Shown piece after piece: positions 37,148 to 45,986 of a DNA stretch of 64,000 nucleotides (positions are counted from its first letter, which is position 1; each line of letters starts with the position of its first letter). The notes beneath the pieces were generated by a model. The model ran no database searches, had not been told where the DNA came from, and saw only the letters and a list, made by a program, of their open reading frames with translations. This stretch comes from Microbacterium terrisoli (GTDB lineage Bacteria; Actinomycetota; Actinomycetes; Actinomycetales; Microbacteriaceae), in NCBI RefSeq assembly GCF_030866805.1, contig NZ_CP133019.1:1364001-1428000 (forward strand), in the 5' to 3' direction. The position numbers were made by a program, and so were the translations under genes.

Positions 37148-37507
37148 ATGGCCGTCGTTGGCGACGTTCGAAGACTCGGCGCCGAGTTGGAGCGCTCGTA
37201 CCCTGTCCGTGTGCGCGGGCGTCTGAAGTTCCGTGTGGGCCAGCTGGTCTACGTCGCATTCTCACTGGACGAGCACGTGATGGGCTTCGCGTTCCCGAAG
37301 GAGGAACGGGCAGCGCTGATCGGCGGCGATCCCCGCAAGTTTCACATGCCCTCGGAGTCAGACCTGCGCTTCAACTGGGTCCACGCAGATCTCGCAGCGC
37401 TGGATCCGACGGAGGCACGCGAGCTCGTCGTCGACGCGTGGCGCATGGTCGTACCCGCGAAGGTCTCCCGCGCCTACGACCTGTCGCATCCCTATGGCCC
37501 TCAATGA
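37148..37507 (+). CDS. MmcQ/YjbR-family protein
   Basis: 119 residues with the compact alpha/beta YjbR fold motifs: LKFRVGQLVYVAFSLDE, MGFAFPKEERAAL and a C-terminal VDAWRMVVPAKVSRAYD. The family is called DNA-binding from its fold, but its role is unknown. AGAGG precedes ATG 37148. Codon use is a little less GC-biased than in the neighbours. Confidence 0.8.
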   Translation: MAVVGDVRRLGAELERSYPVRVRGRLKFRVGQLVYVAFSLDEHVMGFAFPKEERAALIGGDPRKFHMPSESDLRFNWVHADLAALDPTEARELVVDAWRMVVPAKVSRAYDLSHPYGPQ

Positions 37508-37635
37508 CAACCAGTTCTGACGGGGAGACGGCATCTCAACACCAGAGGGCGTCGACGGCATGTCGCCGTCAACAGTGGCGAAGGTCCGACGCATGGTGCC
37601 GTGCACTGGGTGTCGAGCAACCCTAGACTCGCCGC

Positions 37636-38193
37636 ATGGCTCGTTTGATATTCAGCCTCAACGTCACTCTGGACGGTTGTGTCGACCACAGAGAAGGCAT
37701 CGCGGATGACGAGACGCACGTCTATTTCACTCACCTCATGGATGAGTGCGGCGCCATGCTCTGGGGCCGCACGACGTACGAGATGATGGAGAGCTTCTGG
37801 CCGTCGGTGGCACGAGGCGAAGTGGATGCGCCGCTGGCGATGCGCGAGTGGGCACTGAAGCTGGAAGCCAAACCCAAATATGTCGTGTCAGCGCGCCGAG
37901 TCGACTTCCCGTGGACCAACAGTCATCGCGTTGTCGGAGACCTGCGCACGGCCGTGCAAGAACTGAAGGCGCAGACACCCGACGGGGTGCTCCTGGGCAG
38001 TGGCATGCTTGCGACGGAGCTGGACCGGCTGGACCTGATCGATGAGTACCGGTTCCTCATCCACCCCGTGATCGCCGGCCACGGCCCCACGCTGTACCAG
38101 GATGGACTGCCCGGCTCCCGCCGCCTTGATCTGGTCTCGGCGCAGCCGCTCAGAAACGGCGCGGTCGCGATGCGCTATCGCCGGGCTGACTGA
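37636..38193 (+). CDS. Dihydrofolate reductase / RibD C-terminal family protein
   Basis: 185 residues of the RibD C-terminal (DHFR-like) fold: IFSLNVTLDGCVD at the start, MLWGRTTYEMME, and GVLLGSGMLATELDRLDLIDEYRFLIHPVIAG. Stand-alone members are probably NADPH-dependent reductases of unknown substrate. TAGACT at 37624-37629 is six bases before the ATG. Confidence 0.87.
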   Translation: MARLIFSLNVTLDGCVDHREGIADDETHVYFTHLMDECGAMLWGRTTYEMMESFWPSVARGEVDAPLAMREWALKLEAKPKYVVSARRVDFPWTNSHRVVGDLRTAVQELKAQTPDGVLLGSGMLATELDRLDLIDEYRFLIHPVIAGHGPTLYQDGLPGSRRLDLVSAQPLRNGAVAMRYRRAD

Positions 38194-38329
38194 CGCCCGT
38201 CGGACGAGCGCGCGGCCCTCCGGCTGTTGCAGTGACGGGCAGACGACGCCTGTGCCCATCGGTGCGGCGCCGACCAAGCCTGCCAGGATGCCGACGGGGC
38301 CCAGTCCGGCCTCGGGCACCCAGACCTCC

Positions 38330-38941
38330 TCAGCTGCTGATGCCGACGGCTGCGCCGATCAGCGTGTCGTCCCCGAGTACGCGCAGCAGGTACGCTGCGA
38401 CGTCATCGCGTGGAATCGATCCTCCCAGTTTGCCCGGCTCGCCGACCTCGAGCGCCTGCCAACTGCCGGTCCCGGCGCGGTCGGTGAGTCCGGTGGGCCG
38501 CACGATCGTCCACCTCAGGGAAGAACGCCGTACCGCGGCCTCCTGCTCGGTGTGGTCTGCCAGGGGACCGGCCAGTGCGGCCTTCATGAGCAGACGCAGC
38601 GGCACGGGCATGAGCACACCCGAATCTCCGGCGCCGACCGAGGACTGCACGACAAGGCGGTGGACGCCCGCGCGTTCCATGGCCTGGATGACCGATGCGG
38701 TCACCACCGCACGGTGTCGGGTGACGCCCTTGGCCCCGCCGACGGTGACCACGACCGCATCGGCGCCGGCGATGGCATCCTGCACCACTGCCGGGTCGGC
38801 CGCATCGCCGGCGATCGCACGCACGCCAGCGGGCGCGGTTCCGCTGCGCGACAGCGCGGTCACTTCGTGTCCGGCGTGGGCCGCCAGCGCTGCCAGTCGT
38901 GCTCCGGTGCCCTGGGATCCTCCGATGACCGCGATCTTCAC
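38330..38941 (-). CDS. NAD(P)-binding oxidoreductase, atypical SDR
   Basis: 203 residues. The N-terminal Rossmann motif is VIGGSQGTGARLA (about 5-17), followed by VVVTVGGAKG and LVVQSSVGAG. It belongs with NAD(P)H-binding atypical SDRs (NmrA/flavin-reductase-like) that lack the YxxxK active site. The start is GTG 38941. The 3' gap 38194-38329 holds no gene. Confidence 0.82.
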   Translation of the reverse strand: MKIAVIGGSQGTGARLAALAAHAGHEVTALSRSGTAPAGVRAIAGDAADPAVVQDAIAGADAVVVTVGGAKGVTRHRAVVTASVIQAMERAGVHRLVVQSSVGAGDSGVLMPVPLRLLMKAALAGPLADHTEQEAAVRRSSLRWTIVRPTGLTDRAGTGSWQALEVGEPGKLGGSIPRDDVAAYLLRVLGDDTLIGAAVGISS

Positions 38942-39130
38942 GCTGTGCCTCTCTCCGCGCGTACCTTGTTCGAGCGTAGGCGAAACACGCAGGACCGCGC
39001 CGTCGAAGAAGGGGACCCGCGGTGCGGCGTGATCGTCAACAGACCGGCCGCACGAACTGCCTGATGAGGCCGACGCGTGGTTCCCCGACCGTTTAGGGTC
39101 GAAGGCGAGCATTCGACAGAACGGAACACG

Positions 39131-39844
39131 ATGAGCCAGACCCGCATCTTCGAGCCCGACGGCCGCGCGATCCCCTACGTGGACGAGGGCAACGGCCCCG
39201 GCGTCGTGCTGATGCCGGCCAGTGGGCTGAGCACCGCGTATCTGAGCACGCTGGCGAGCATGCTGGTCGAAGCCGATCACCGCCTCGTGCTGATCGGCTC
39301 GCGCCGGCCGGCCGCGCAGTCGCCTGACGCAGCGGATACCGCGGTGTCGATGCACGATCTGGCGCAGGACGTGATCGATGTGATGGATGAGATCGGACTG
39401 AGCGACGCCTGGATCGGCGGGCACGCGTTCGGTGGGTCGATCGCACGCACCCTCGCGCTGGACCACACCGATCGGGTCAACGGCGTGCTGCTGCTGGGCG
39501 TCGAGACCGCCGGTGCGGTTGCCGACGCCGAAGTGCTCGCGTTGGACGGGGAGGTTGCAGAGGTGCTCGATTTCGCACGGGATGCCCAGGTCGCCCCGCT
39601 GCAGCGTGCCGCCCGGGAGGCCACCCCCGAGGCGGAGTGGACGACGCCGGCGGCGCACGTGCCCGTGCTGGTGATCCAAGCGTCCGACGACCGCATCACG
39701 CCGCCCGTGAACGGCGAGCGGCTGCGCGATGCGGCACCGGATCGCGTGAGCGTCGTCAGCGTCGACGGTGCCGGCCATCTCTTCCCCGGCACGCACGCCG
39801 GCACCACGGCGTGGGCGATCGAGGACTACCTCGACTGGGACTGA
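39131..39844 (+). CDS. Alpha/beta-hydrolase fold protein lacking the nucleophile
   Basis: 237 residues. The fold is clear (PYVDEGNGPGVVLMPASG near the N-terminus, IQASDDRITPP for the acid turn, and DGAGHLFPG for the His). At the nucleophile elbow the sequence is GGHAFGGS (about residues 98-105), with Ala where Ser, Asp or Cys should be. It is probably not a conventional hydrolase and may bind a ligand or act by another mechanism. A TAGGGT hexamer lies upstream near 39094. The next gene follows after one base. Confidence 0.8.
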   Translation: MSQTRIFEPDGRAIPYVDEGNGPGVVLMPASGLSTAYLSTLASMLVEADHRLVLIGSRRPAAQSPDAADTAVSMHDLAQDVIDVMDEIGLSDAWIGGHAFGGSIARTLALDHTDRVNGVLLLGVETAGAVADAEVLALDGEVAEVLDFARDAQVAPLQRAAREATPEAEWTTPAAHVPVLVIQASDDRITPPVNGERLRDAAPDRVSVVSVDGAGHLFPGTHAGTTAWAIEDYLDWD

Positions 39845-39845
39845 C

Positions 39846-40205
39846 ATGAGCACGTCCGCGTCGGAGGGCGCGAAGGCGTTCGCTTCTTCGGAACCCGCCA
39901 CCGCCGAACAGCTCATGCGCTCACGGTTCGAAGCCTTCCGCCGCGCGGATGCCGCATGGCTGCTGCGCACATGGCATCCTTCCACGCGTCCGGCCGACCT
40001 GGATCTCGCCGACAATCCGCGGTGGCGGGGACTGCAGATCGTCGAGACCGTCGACGGCGCCGCTGACGACGACGCAGGAGTGGTCGAGTTCCGCGCGACC
40101 TATCTCGGCGAAGACGGAGGGATCGGCATCCTGCGCGAGCGCTCGCGCTTCGTGCGCGAGGGCGGCCGCTGGTTCTATCTGGACGGTGAGCTCCGGCCGA
40201 GCTGA
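39846..40205 (+). CDS. YchJ-like middle-domain protein
   Basis: 119 residues matching the central YchJ (UPF0225) domain: AEQLMRSRFEAFRRADAAWLLRTWHPSTRP, VVEFRATY and ERSRFVREGGRWFYLDG. The cysteine-rich SEC-C zinc motifs that normally flank this domain are absent, leaving only the NTF2-like core. It begins one base after the hydrolase-like gene and is probably co-transcribed. Confidence 0.8.
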   Translation: MSTSASEGAKAFASSEPATAEQLMRSRFEAFRRADAAWLLRTWHPSTRPADLDLADNPRWRGLQIVETVDGAADDDAGVVEFRATYLGEDGGIGILRERSRFVREGGRWFYLDGELRPS

Positions 40206-40239
40206 CCACGATGTCAGGGGTCGGTGCCAGGATGGCGGT

Positions 40240-41112
40240 ATGCCTGAGTCGCCGGAGGTGCAGGCGCTCGTCGAGCAACTCGACGAGCAGCTGGCGGGAT
40301 GTCCCGTCCGCAGCGTCGATCTCGTCGAGTTCCGGGCGTTGAAGACACGCGGCCGGTCGCTGTCGGTGGTGGAAGGGCGCACGATCACGGGTGCGCACCG
40401 CTTCGGCAAGTTCGTCGACCTCGCTCTGGACGGCGGGCACCTTGTGATATCGCTCGGGCGGCACGGCTGGGTGCGGTGGATCGATGAAGCCGACGGCCGT
40501 GTCGAGGCGTCGGAACCGGATGCCGTGGCCCCGGCGCTCGCGTCGCTGACGGTGGATGGCGGAACGCTCGAGTTCACCGACGCCGGGTCATGGGTGTCGC
40601 TGGGGCTGTGGGTCGTTGATCGCCCGAGTGAGGTGCCCGGCATCGCGAAACTCGGGCCCGACCCTCTGGCGCCCGGCTTCTCGCGTGCCGACGTGGATCG
40701 CTCGGTCGCCCGTCGGCGCAAGCAGCTGAAGGCGATCCTGCAGGATCAGCAGTCTTTCGCCGGCATCGGCAACGCCTACTCCGATGAGATCCTGCACCGC
40801 GCTCGGCTGTCGCCGGTCGTGCACGGCGACACGCTGACCGATGATGAGCTCGAGCGACTGTTCTTCGCCATGCGCGATGAGCTCTCTGAGGCTGTGCGCG
40901 CTCGCCGCGGTGTTCCGATCGACGCACTCAAGCAGGCCAAGACCGCTGCGATGACGGTGCACGGTCGCGGGGGAGAGACGTGCCCGGTCTGCGGTGGCAC
41001 GATCGAGGACTTCGCCTTCGGTGGCACCGTGGCTCAGTACTGCCCCACCTGCCAGAGCGAGGGCGCGAGCGCCGCCGCGTCGGATGGTGGCGCGCCCGGT
41101 GGTGTCGCTTAG
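40240..41112 (+). CDS. Fpg/Nei-family DNA glycosylase/AP lyase
   Basis: 290 residues. The catalytic N-terminus is M-PESPE (Pro2 nucleophile, Glu3), followed by the H2TH region (LKAILQDQQSFAGIGNAYSDEILHRARLSP) and a C-terminal zinc finger (CPVCGG and CPTCQ). It removes oxidised bases and nicks the strand. CAGGAT at 40228-40233 is six bases before the ATG. Whether it prefers 8-oxoguanine (Fpg) or pyrimidines (Nei) cannot be told. Confidence 0.92.
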   Translation: MPESPEVQALVEQLDEQLAGCPVRSVDLVEFRALKTRGRSLSVVEGRTITGAHRFGKFVDLALDGGHLVISLGRHGWVRWIDEADGRVEASEPDAVAPALASLTVDGGTLEFTDAGSWVSLGLWVVDRPSEVPGIAKLGPDPLAPGFSRADVDRSVARRRKQLKAILQDQQSFAGIGNAYSDEILHRARLSPVVHGDTLTDDELERLFFAMRDELSEAVRARRGVPIDALKQAKTAAMTVHGRGGETCPVCGGTIEDFAFGGTVAQYCPTCQSEGASAAASDGGAPGGVA

Positions 41113-41121
41113 GATTCTGGC

Positions 41122-41928
41122 GTGGGCGTCGAGGAAGAAGCCAAGGGAGCCGCGCGCAAGGCGCAGTCCTCACCCGTGCTCGAGTGGCTCGCGCGCGCAG
41201 GCTTCGCCGCGGTCGGGACGATCCATGTGCTGCTCGGCGCGCTCGTGATCGCCCTCGCGTTCGGATCGAGGTCCGACAGCACGCAGTCGGGGGCACTGAA
41301 GGTCATCGCCGGTGCACCGGCCGGGTTCGTGGTGCTGTGGGTGCTCGCGATCACACTGTGGTGCCTGGCGACCTGGCAGGTGCTCGACGGCGTGCTCGCG
41401 CGCGGCACCTCGGCCCGCGGCTGGGCGCGCCGAGTCGGCGAATGGTCACGCGCGCTCGTGTATCTCGTGCTCGGCGCAGTCGCGGCGGCAGTCGCGCTCG
41501 GGTCGCGGCCGAACGCGAAGAAGTCAGCGCAGCACGTCAGCCGCGGGCTGCTGGATCTGCCGGGCGGGTCGCTGCTCCTGGGTGCCATCGGTGCGGCGGT
41601 CGCCGTCGCCGGCGTCGTGTTCATCGTCATCGGCGCGCGTCGCAGCTTCTGCAAGAGGCTCGAGCTGCGCGGCGGCGCCATGGACCGCGTCGTGGTCGTA
41701 CTCGGTGTCATCGGGTACGTGGCGAAAGGGGCGGCCCTGATGGTCGTCGGGGTCGCCGTGGTGGTCGCGGCCGTTACGGTCGACCCGGCAGCCGCGGGCG
41801 GGCTGGATGCCGCGCTGACGGGTCTGCTGGCCGTGCCGTTCGGGCCGGTGCTCGTGGTCGCCGTCGGTGCCGGCTTCGTGGTGTACGGCGCATACTGCTT
41901 CTTCAGGGTGCGCTTCGCCGCGCTGTGA
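41122..41928 (+). CDS. DUF1206 membrane protein
   Basis: 268 residues forming three repeats of a two-helix unit (each with a pattern like ARAGFAAVGTIHVLLGALV, RALVYLVLGAVAAAVAL and GVIGYVAKGAALMVVGVAV), the signature of DUF1206. Function unknown. TAGGAT at 41110-41115 is six bases before the GTG. Confidence 0.9.
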   Translation: MGVEEEAKGAARKAQSSPVLEWLARAGFAAVGTIHVLLGALVIALAFGSRSDSTQSGALKVIAGAPAGFVVLWVLAITLWCLATWQVLDGVLARGTSARGWARRVGEWSRALVYLVLGAVAAAVALGSRPNAKKSAQHVSRGLLDLPGGSLLLGAIGAAVAVAGVVFIVIGARRSFCKRLELRGGAMDRVVVVLGVIGYVAKGAALMVVGVAVVVAAVTVDPAAAGGLDAALTGLLAVPFGPVLVVAVGAGFVVYGAYCFFRVRFAAL

Positions 41929-41986
41929 CTCGGCACGCATGCGGCGGTGGGCGCTCCACAACCGTGCGACAGCATAGAGTCGCAGT

Positions 41987-42754
41987 GTGATCCGGACCGA
42001 ATGGGCGCAGATTCCCGCCGACGTTGTGCCGTCGGTCGTCGGCGTCGCGATCCTCGCCGCGATCACGACGATCGTGCTCGCGGTCTTCCGCGTACCGCAC
42101 GTCTGGGCACCATTGCGTGCGATTGCCCGCGGCGCCGTGCAGCTCGCGGTCATCAGCGTGATCCTGTCGGGGATCATCACGAGCCCCGCCTGGATCGCCG
42201 CGGCCCTCGCGGTGATGCTGTGCATCGCCGCGTCGGTTGCCACCGGCCGCATCGGCTGGTCGAGACGGTCCGCCCTCACGATGTTCACATCGATCGTCAC
42301 CGGCGTCCTCGTGGCAGGGGTCACGGTGTTCTCGGCCGGTGCGCTCGAGTTCACCTCCCGCTACGCCCTGGCGATCGGCGCGATCATCATCGGCAACGCG
42401 ATGAGCATTGCGACCTTGACCGGGCGCATGTTCACCTCGGGTGTCGTGGACCACTGGGACGAAGTGGAGGGATGGCTCGCCCTGGGTGCCCCGCCTCGTA
42501 CATCGACCTTGCATCTGGCGCGCCGCGCGGTGCGCGAGGCGCTCGTTCCGACCGTCGATCAGACCCGTACGACCGGACTGGTCGTGCTGCCGGGTGCGTT
42601 CGTCGGCGCGATCTTCGGCGGCATCTCGCCGATCGAGGCGGGGCGCTTTCAACTGGTGGTGCTGGCTGCGATCCTCGCAGCGGGCTCGATCACCGCTGCG
42701 CTGGTCGTGTCATGGATGGGCCCGGTGCGCGTCAAACCGGCCGTGCTGAAGTGA
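41987..42754 (+). CDS. FetB/YbbM-like ABC transporter permease (UPF0014)
   Basis: 255 residues with about seven membrane helices and the UPF0014 motifs AIARGAVQLAVISVILS, GNAMSIATLTG and VVLPGAFVGAIFGGISPIEA. In E. coli FetAB exports iron. The ATPase partner FetA is not adjacent on either side, so it must be encoded elsewhere or be absent. TAGAGT at 41975-41980 is six bases before the GTG. Confidence 0.87.
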   Translation: MIRTEWAQIPADVVPSVVGVAILAAITTIVLAVFRVPHVWAPLRAIARGAVQLAVISVILSGIITSPAWIAAALAVMLCIAASVATGRIGWSRRSALTMFTSIVTGVLVAGVTVFSAGALEFTSRYALAIGAIIIGNAMSIATLTGRMFTSGVVDHWDEVEGWLALGAPPRTSTLHLARRAVREALVPTVDQTRTTGLVVLPGAFVGAIFGGISPIEAGRFQLVVLAAILAAGSITAALVVSWMGPVRVKPAVLK

Positions 42755-42816
42755 CGACCGTTTCGCCTGTCGGGCGCGTCCGCGCGACTATGCGGGTGCA
42801 GGCGTAGCGTGAGCGC

Positions 42817-43284
42817 ATGAGCACGAAGAACACCCCGCCCGCACCGCCGCCGATCTTCCTTGCGGCAGCCGCGGCCACGCAGGTGGTGATGACACGCCGT
42901 TGCACGCCGACGGCGCGTTCGAGGGTCTTTGCGAGCCTGATCGCTGCCGCAAGCGCGGCACTGGCCGGCAGTGCGGTCGTGACGCTGCGCCGCCATGAGA
43001 CGACCATCGAACCCGTACATCCCGACCGCACGCGACGGCTCGTGACGGCGGGTCCGTTCGCGCGCACACGCAATCCGATCTACCTGGCGCTGGCAGGACT
43101 GCTGGTCGCGCACGCCGTGTACCGCCGGTCGATGGCGGCGCTCGTGCCCGCTGCAGCGTTCGTCGCGGTCATCGACCGTGTGCAGGTCCCCTACGAAGAG
43201 CAGGCCCTGAACGAGCGCTTCGGTGCGCGCTACCGCAGGTATCGCCGAGCCGTGCCGCGCTGGGTGGGAGCGGCGGAGTGGTGA
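42817..43284 (+). CDS. Isoprenylcysteine carboxyl methyltransferase-like membrane protein
   Basis: 155 residues with several hydrophobic helices and the ICMT/PEMT-type C-terminal motif: VTAGPFARTRNPIYLA, then PYEEQALNERFGARYRRYRRAVPRW. Bacterial members are membrane methyltransferases of mostly unknown substrate. TAGCGT at 42805-42810 is six bases before the ATG. Confidence 0.83.
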   Translation: MSTKNTPPAPPPIFLAAAAATQVVMTRRCTPTARSRVFASLIAAASAALAGSAVVTLRRHETTIEPVHPDRTRRLVTAGPFARTRNPIYLALAGLLVAHAVYRRSMAALVPAAAFVAVIDRVQVPYEEQALNERFGARYRRYRRAVPRWVGAAEW

Positions 43285-43345
43285 GGCTGACGCGCTGAAG
43301 GTGCGTGGTGCGCCCGATCCGCGGCATCCCGTCTACCATGGACAG

Positions 43346-43465
43346 ATGGCCACCTCGAACCTTCCCACTCCTACGCTTCAGCCGATCCCCGACCAGGCGA
43401 ATCTGCTCACCGTGATCGATGAGGGCGCCTCGTGCTGCGGTGGAGGATGCTGCTCCATCGACTGA
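43346..43465 (+). CDS. 39-residue cysteine-rich peptide
   Basis: The peptide MATSNLPTPTLQPIPDQANL... has an acidic, proline-containing N-terminal part and ends in SCCGGGCCSID with four cysteines. TACCAT at 43334-43339 lies exactly six bases before the ATG, the same leaderless promoter pattern as its neighbours, which supports real expression. The CC-GGG-CC tail could bind a metal or be modified; I see no RiPP-modifying enzyme beside it apart from the ICMT-like methyltransferase. Function unknown. Confidence 0.65.
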   Translation: MATSNLPTPTLQPIPDQANLLTVIDEGASCCGGGCCSID

Positions 43466-43502
43466 CCCTCCGTGATTGACCACCGCCTGAACCGACACCG
43501 TG

Positions 43503-44225
43503 TCAGGCCGTGAGCCTGCCGCGTGCGGCCACCGCACGTTCACCCGTGTTCGCGCGCTGCCCTTCGCGATAGCCGTACCCGGTGGCTGCGCCGTCGGACA
43601 CTCCGCGCCCCCGGGCCCGCCGCATGCCGAGCGTGTTGACGTGATCGGCGACCCGTTGCTCTCGTGAGGCGAGGACGAGTTCCGTTCCCGAACCCGCCGC
43701 CGCCACCGCCTGCTCCCGATTTCGACGGATGCGCTCCGCCGCGCCCATGCCGAAGCCACGCAGGAAACCACCGCGGGCCTTCTCTCGCTCCCACGCCGTA
43801 TGCCAGGCATATTCGTCGCGATGCTGCCTCCACCATGCGCGCATCGCAACGACAGCCTGCACCTGCAGCGACAGCAGCAGAGTGTGCGCGGCGCGCGCGT
43901 CGGATTCGAAGCCGTACACGAACAGCGCCTGCTCGGTGGCCGAGATCGATGCGTGCGCGGGCTGCAGCCCGAGCGCCCGGGCCACCGCGGCGAATCCATC
44001 GCGCAGATCGAGCGCATACGCACCGCGCAGGTCGATGCGCTGGGCGACGATGGACTCCGCCTGCTGCCCGTGTGCGGAGCGACGGCTCTGCAGCTGCGCC
44101 AGTTCGATGCCGTACTTGATCATCAGGCGCTCGGCGTGCTCAGTGAGAGCCTCTGCCTCTTCAGGAGTGGTGGACTCGGCCTTGGTCAGCAGCTGAGCGA
44201 TCAGTTCGGCCTTCTTGTCGTTCAT
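43503..44225 (-). CDS. DUF2786 domain-containing protein
   Basis: 240 residues. The N-terminal DUF2786 segment (IAQLLTKAESTTPEEAEALTEHAERLMIKYGI) is followed by a helical region and a basic, Gly/Arg-rich C-terminal tail (about 205-240). ATG 44225 is preferred because AAGGGA precedes it. Members are found near phage and chromosomal genes; function unknown. Confidence 0.85.
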   Translation of the reverse strand: MNDKKAELIAQLLTKAESTTPEEAEALTEHAERLMIKYGIELAQLQSRRSAHGQQAESIVAQRIDLRGAYALDLRDGFAAVARALGLQPAHASISATEQALFVYGFESDARAAHTLLLSLQVQAVVAMRAWWRQHRDEYAWHTAWEREKARGGFLRGFGMGAAERIRRNREQAVAAAGSGTELVLASREQRVADHVNTLGMRRARGRGVSDGAATGYGYREGQRANTGERAVAARGRLTA

Positions 44226-44372
44226 GCGTTTCCCTTCGGACGGCGCCACGGGGGGCGATGTCCGTCGAGTATTGCGTGAACCTCAGACATCCATTCGAAA
44301 TTGCGGATGGAATAGCGGGCGAGGAATCGATGAGATATCTCGAATGCGATACCTCCCACTGCCGGCTCGTGA

Positions 44373-45836
44373 TCAGACCGTGACGTCGTCGGCTGCCGGC
44401 TCCGACTCCGGCTCGTCCGCGGGCTTGCGGATGAAGAACGAGCCGATGATGATGGGCAGCGCGACGATCGCGGCGATCAGGAAGGCCGCTTGCGTGCCTG
44501 CCGCCGTGACGTGGCCGGATTCTGCGCCCTGGCCTGCTGACACCGCCGCCATTGCGGCGATCATGACGGCGACGCCCGCGGCGCCTGCCACCTGCTGCAC
44601 GGTGCCGAGCACGGCGCTGCCGTACGAGTAGTACTTGGGCGTCAGCGAGGCCAGGGACGCCGTGAACAGCGGCGTGAACGACAACGCCAGACCGACCGAC
44701 AGCAGCGTTTGCGCCGCCACGATCAGCCACACCGGTGTCGTCGCATCGAGGGTCGTATACACCCACAGCACGCCGGCGGCGATGAACGACCCCGGGATCA
44801 GCAGCACGCGCGTGCCGCGCGCGTCGTAGATGCGGCCGATGATCGGGCCCAGCAGACCCATCGCCAGTGACCCGGGCAGCAGGATCAGGCCCGAGTCGAC
44901 GGCGGTGAGATGGTGCACGTCCTGCAGGTACAGGGGCAGGGCCGTGATCGCACCGAAGAACGCGAACGACAGCACCGCCATCTGGCCGATGGACAGCGTG
45001 AAGTTCGTTGAGCGGAACACGCGCAGGTCCAGCAGCGCGTCATCGGCCCGCTGCAGGCGCACCTGCCGCCACAGGAAGGCGGCCAGCGCAACGACGCCCA
45101 CCACGAGTGAGCCGATCATCCACCACCGCGCAGAGGCGTCGGCTCCGCCGGCGACGCCGATCTGGCTGAGACCGTACACGAGACCGCCGAACCCGAACGC
45201 CGACAGCACGACCGAGGTGGGGTCGATCGGAGCGCGCTTCTGCTCGCCGACATTGCGGATCCACTTCGCGCCGACGGCCAGGGCGATCAGCGCGATCGGA
45301 AGCACCACGGCGAAGTTCCATCGCCAGGTGAAATTGTCGAGCAGGTACCCCGACAGCGACGGGCCGATCGCCGGTGCCAACGCGATGACGATGCTGACGC
45401 GGCCCATCATCCGTCCGCGGGATGCCGCGGGCACGATGGTCATGAGCGTGGTCATCAGCAGCGGCATCATGATCGCGGTGCCCGAAGCCTGCACGACGCG
45501 GGCCACCAGCAGCATCCCGAACCCCGGCGAGACCAGCGCCAGCAGCGTGCCCGTGGAGAACAGCGACATCGCGGTGATGAACATGGACCGCGTGGTGAAA
45601 CGCTGCAGCAGGAAGCCGGTGATCGGGATCACGACGGCCATCGTCAGCATGAACGCGGTGGTCAGCCACTGCGCGGCGACGGCGGTGATCTGCAGATCCA
45701 CGATCAGGTGGGGGATCGCCACACCCATCGTGGTCTCGTTGAGGATCGCGACGAACGCGGCGGCCAGCAGCAGCCAGATCACGCGCGAGTCATCGCGCAC
45801 GACCGGCACGGAAGCAGTCGATGCGGGGGCGGCCAT
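44373..45836 (-). CDS. MFS multidrug exporter, DHA2 (14-TM) family
   Basis: 487 residues with 14 predicted helices. Motif A-like GRMMGRVSIVIALAPAIGPSLSGYL and the DHA2 start region (LNETTMGVAIPHLIVDL, QWLTTAFMLTMAVVIPITGFL) are clear. It probably extrudes drugs or metabolites with proton antiport. AGGAG precedes ATG 45836. No regulator gene is adjacent. Confidence 0.9.
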   Translation of the reverse strand: MAAPASTASVPVVRDDSRVIWLLLAAAFVAILNETTMGVAIPHLIVDLQITAVAAQWLTTAFMLTMAVVIPITGFLLQRFTTRSMFITAMSLFSTGTLLALVSPGFGMLLVARVVQASGTAIMMPLLMTTLMTIVPAASRGRMMGRVSIVIALAPAIGPSLSGYLLDNFTWRWNFAVVLPIALIALAVGAKWIRNVGEQKRAPIDPTSVVLSAFGFGGLVYGLSQIGVAGGADASARWWMIGSLVVGVVALAAFLWRQVRLQRADDALLDLRVFRSTNFTLSIGQMAVLSFAFFGAITALPLYLQDVHHLTAVDSGLILLPGSLAMGLLGPIIGRIYDARGTRVLLIPGSFIAAGVLWVYTTLDATTPVWLIVAAQTLLSVGLALSFTPLFTASLASLTPKYYSYGSAVLGTVQQVAGAAGVAVMIAAMAAVSAGQGAESGHVTAAGTQAAFLIAAIVALPIIIGSFFIRKPADEPESEPAADDVTV

Positions 45837-45986
45837 GGGCGTCTCCTGAGGTCGGAAGAAAGAAGTCGGATCGGTGAAAGGAGGACGGCGGATGCCGAGG
45901 GTGCGCAGCGCGTGCCCCTCACGCGGACTACAAACATAACGGCGGGGTCCGACATCCCATTCCCGCATCCGTGGGAACATGACCAG

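Noticed and set aside
43223-43345. In-frame extension of the Cys-rich peptide to an upstream ATG at 43223
   Set aside because: It would overlap the methyltransferase gene and bypass the well-placed -10 hexamer; ATG 43346 fits better.
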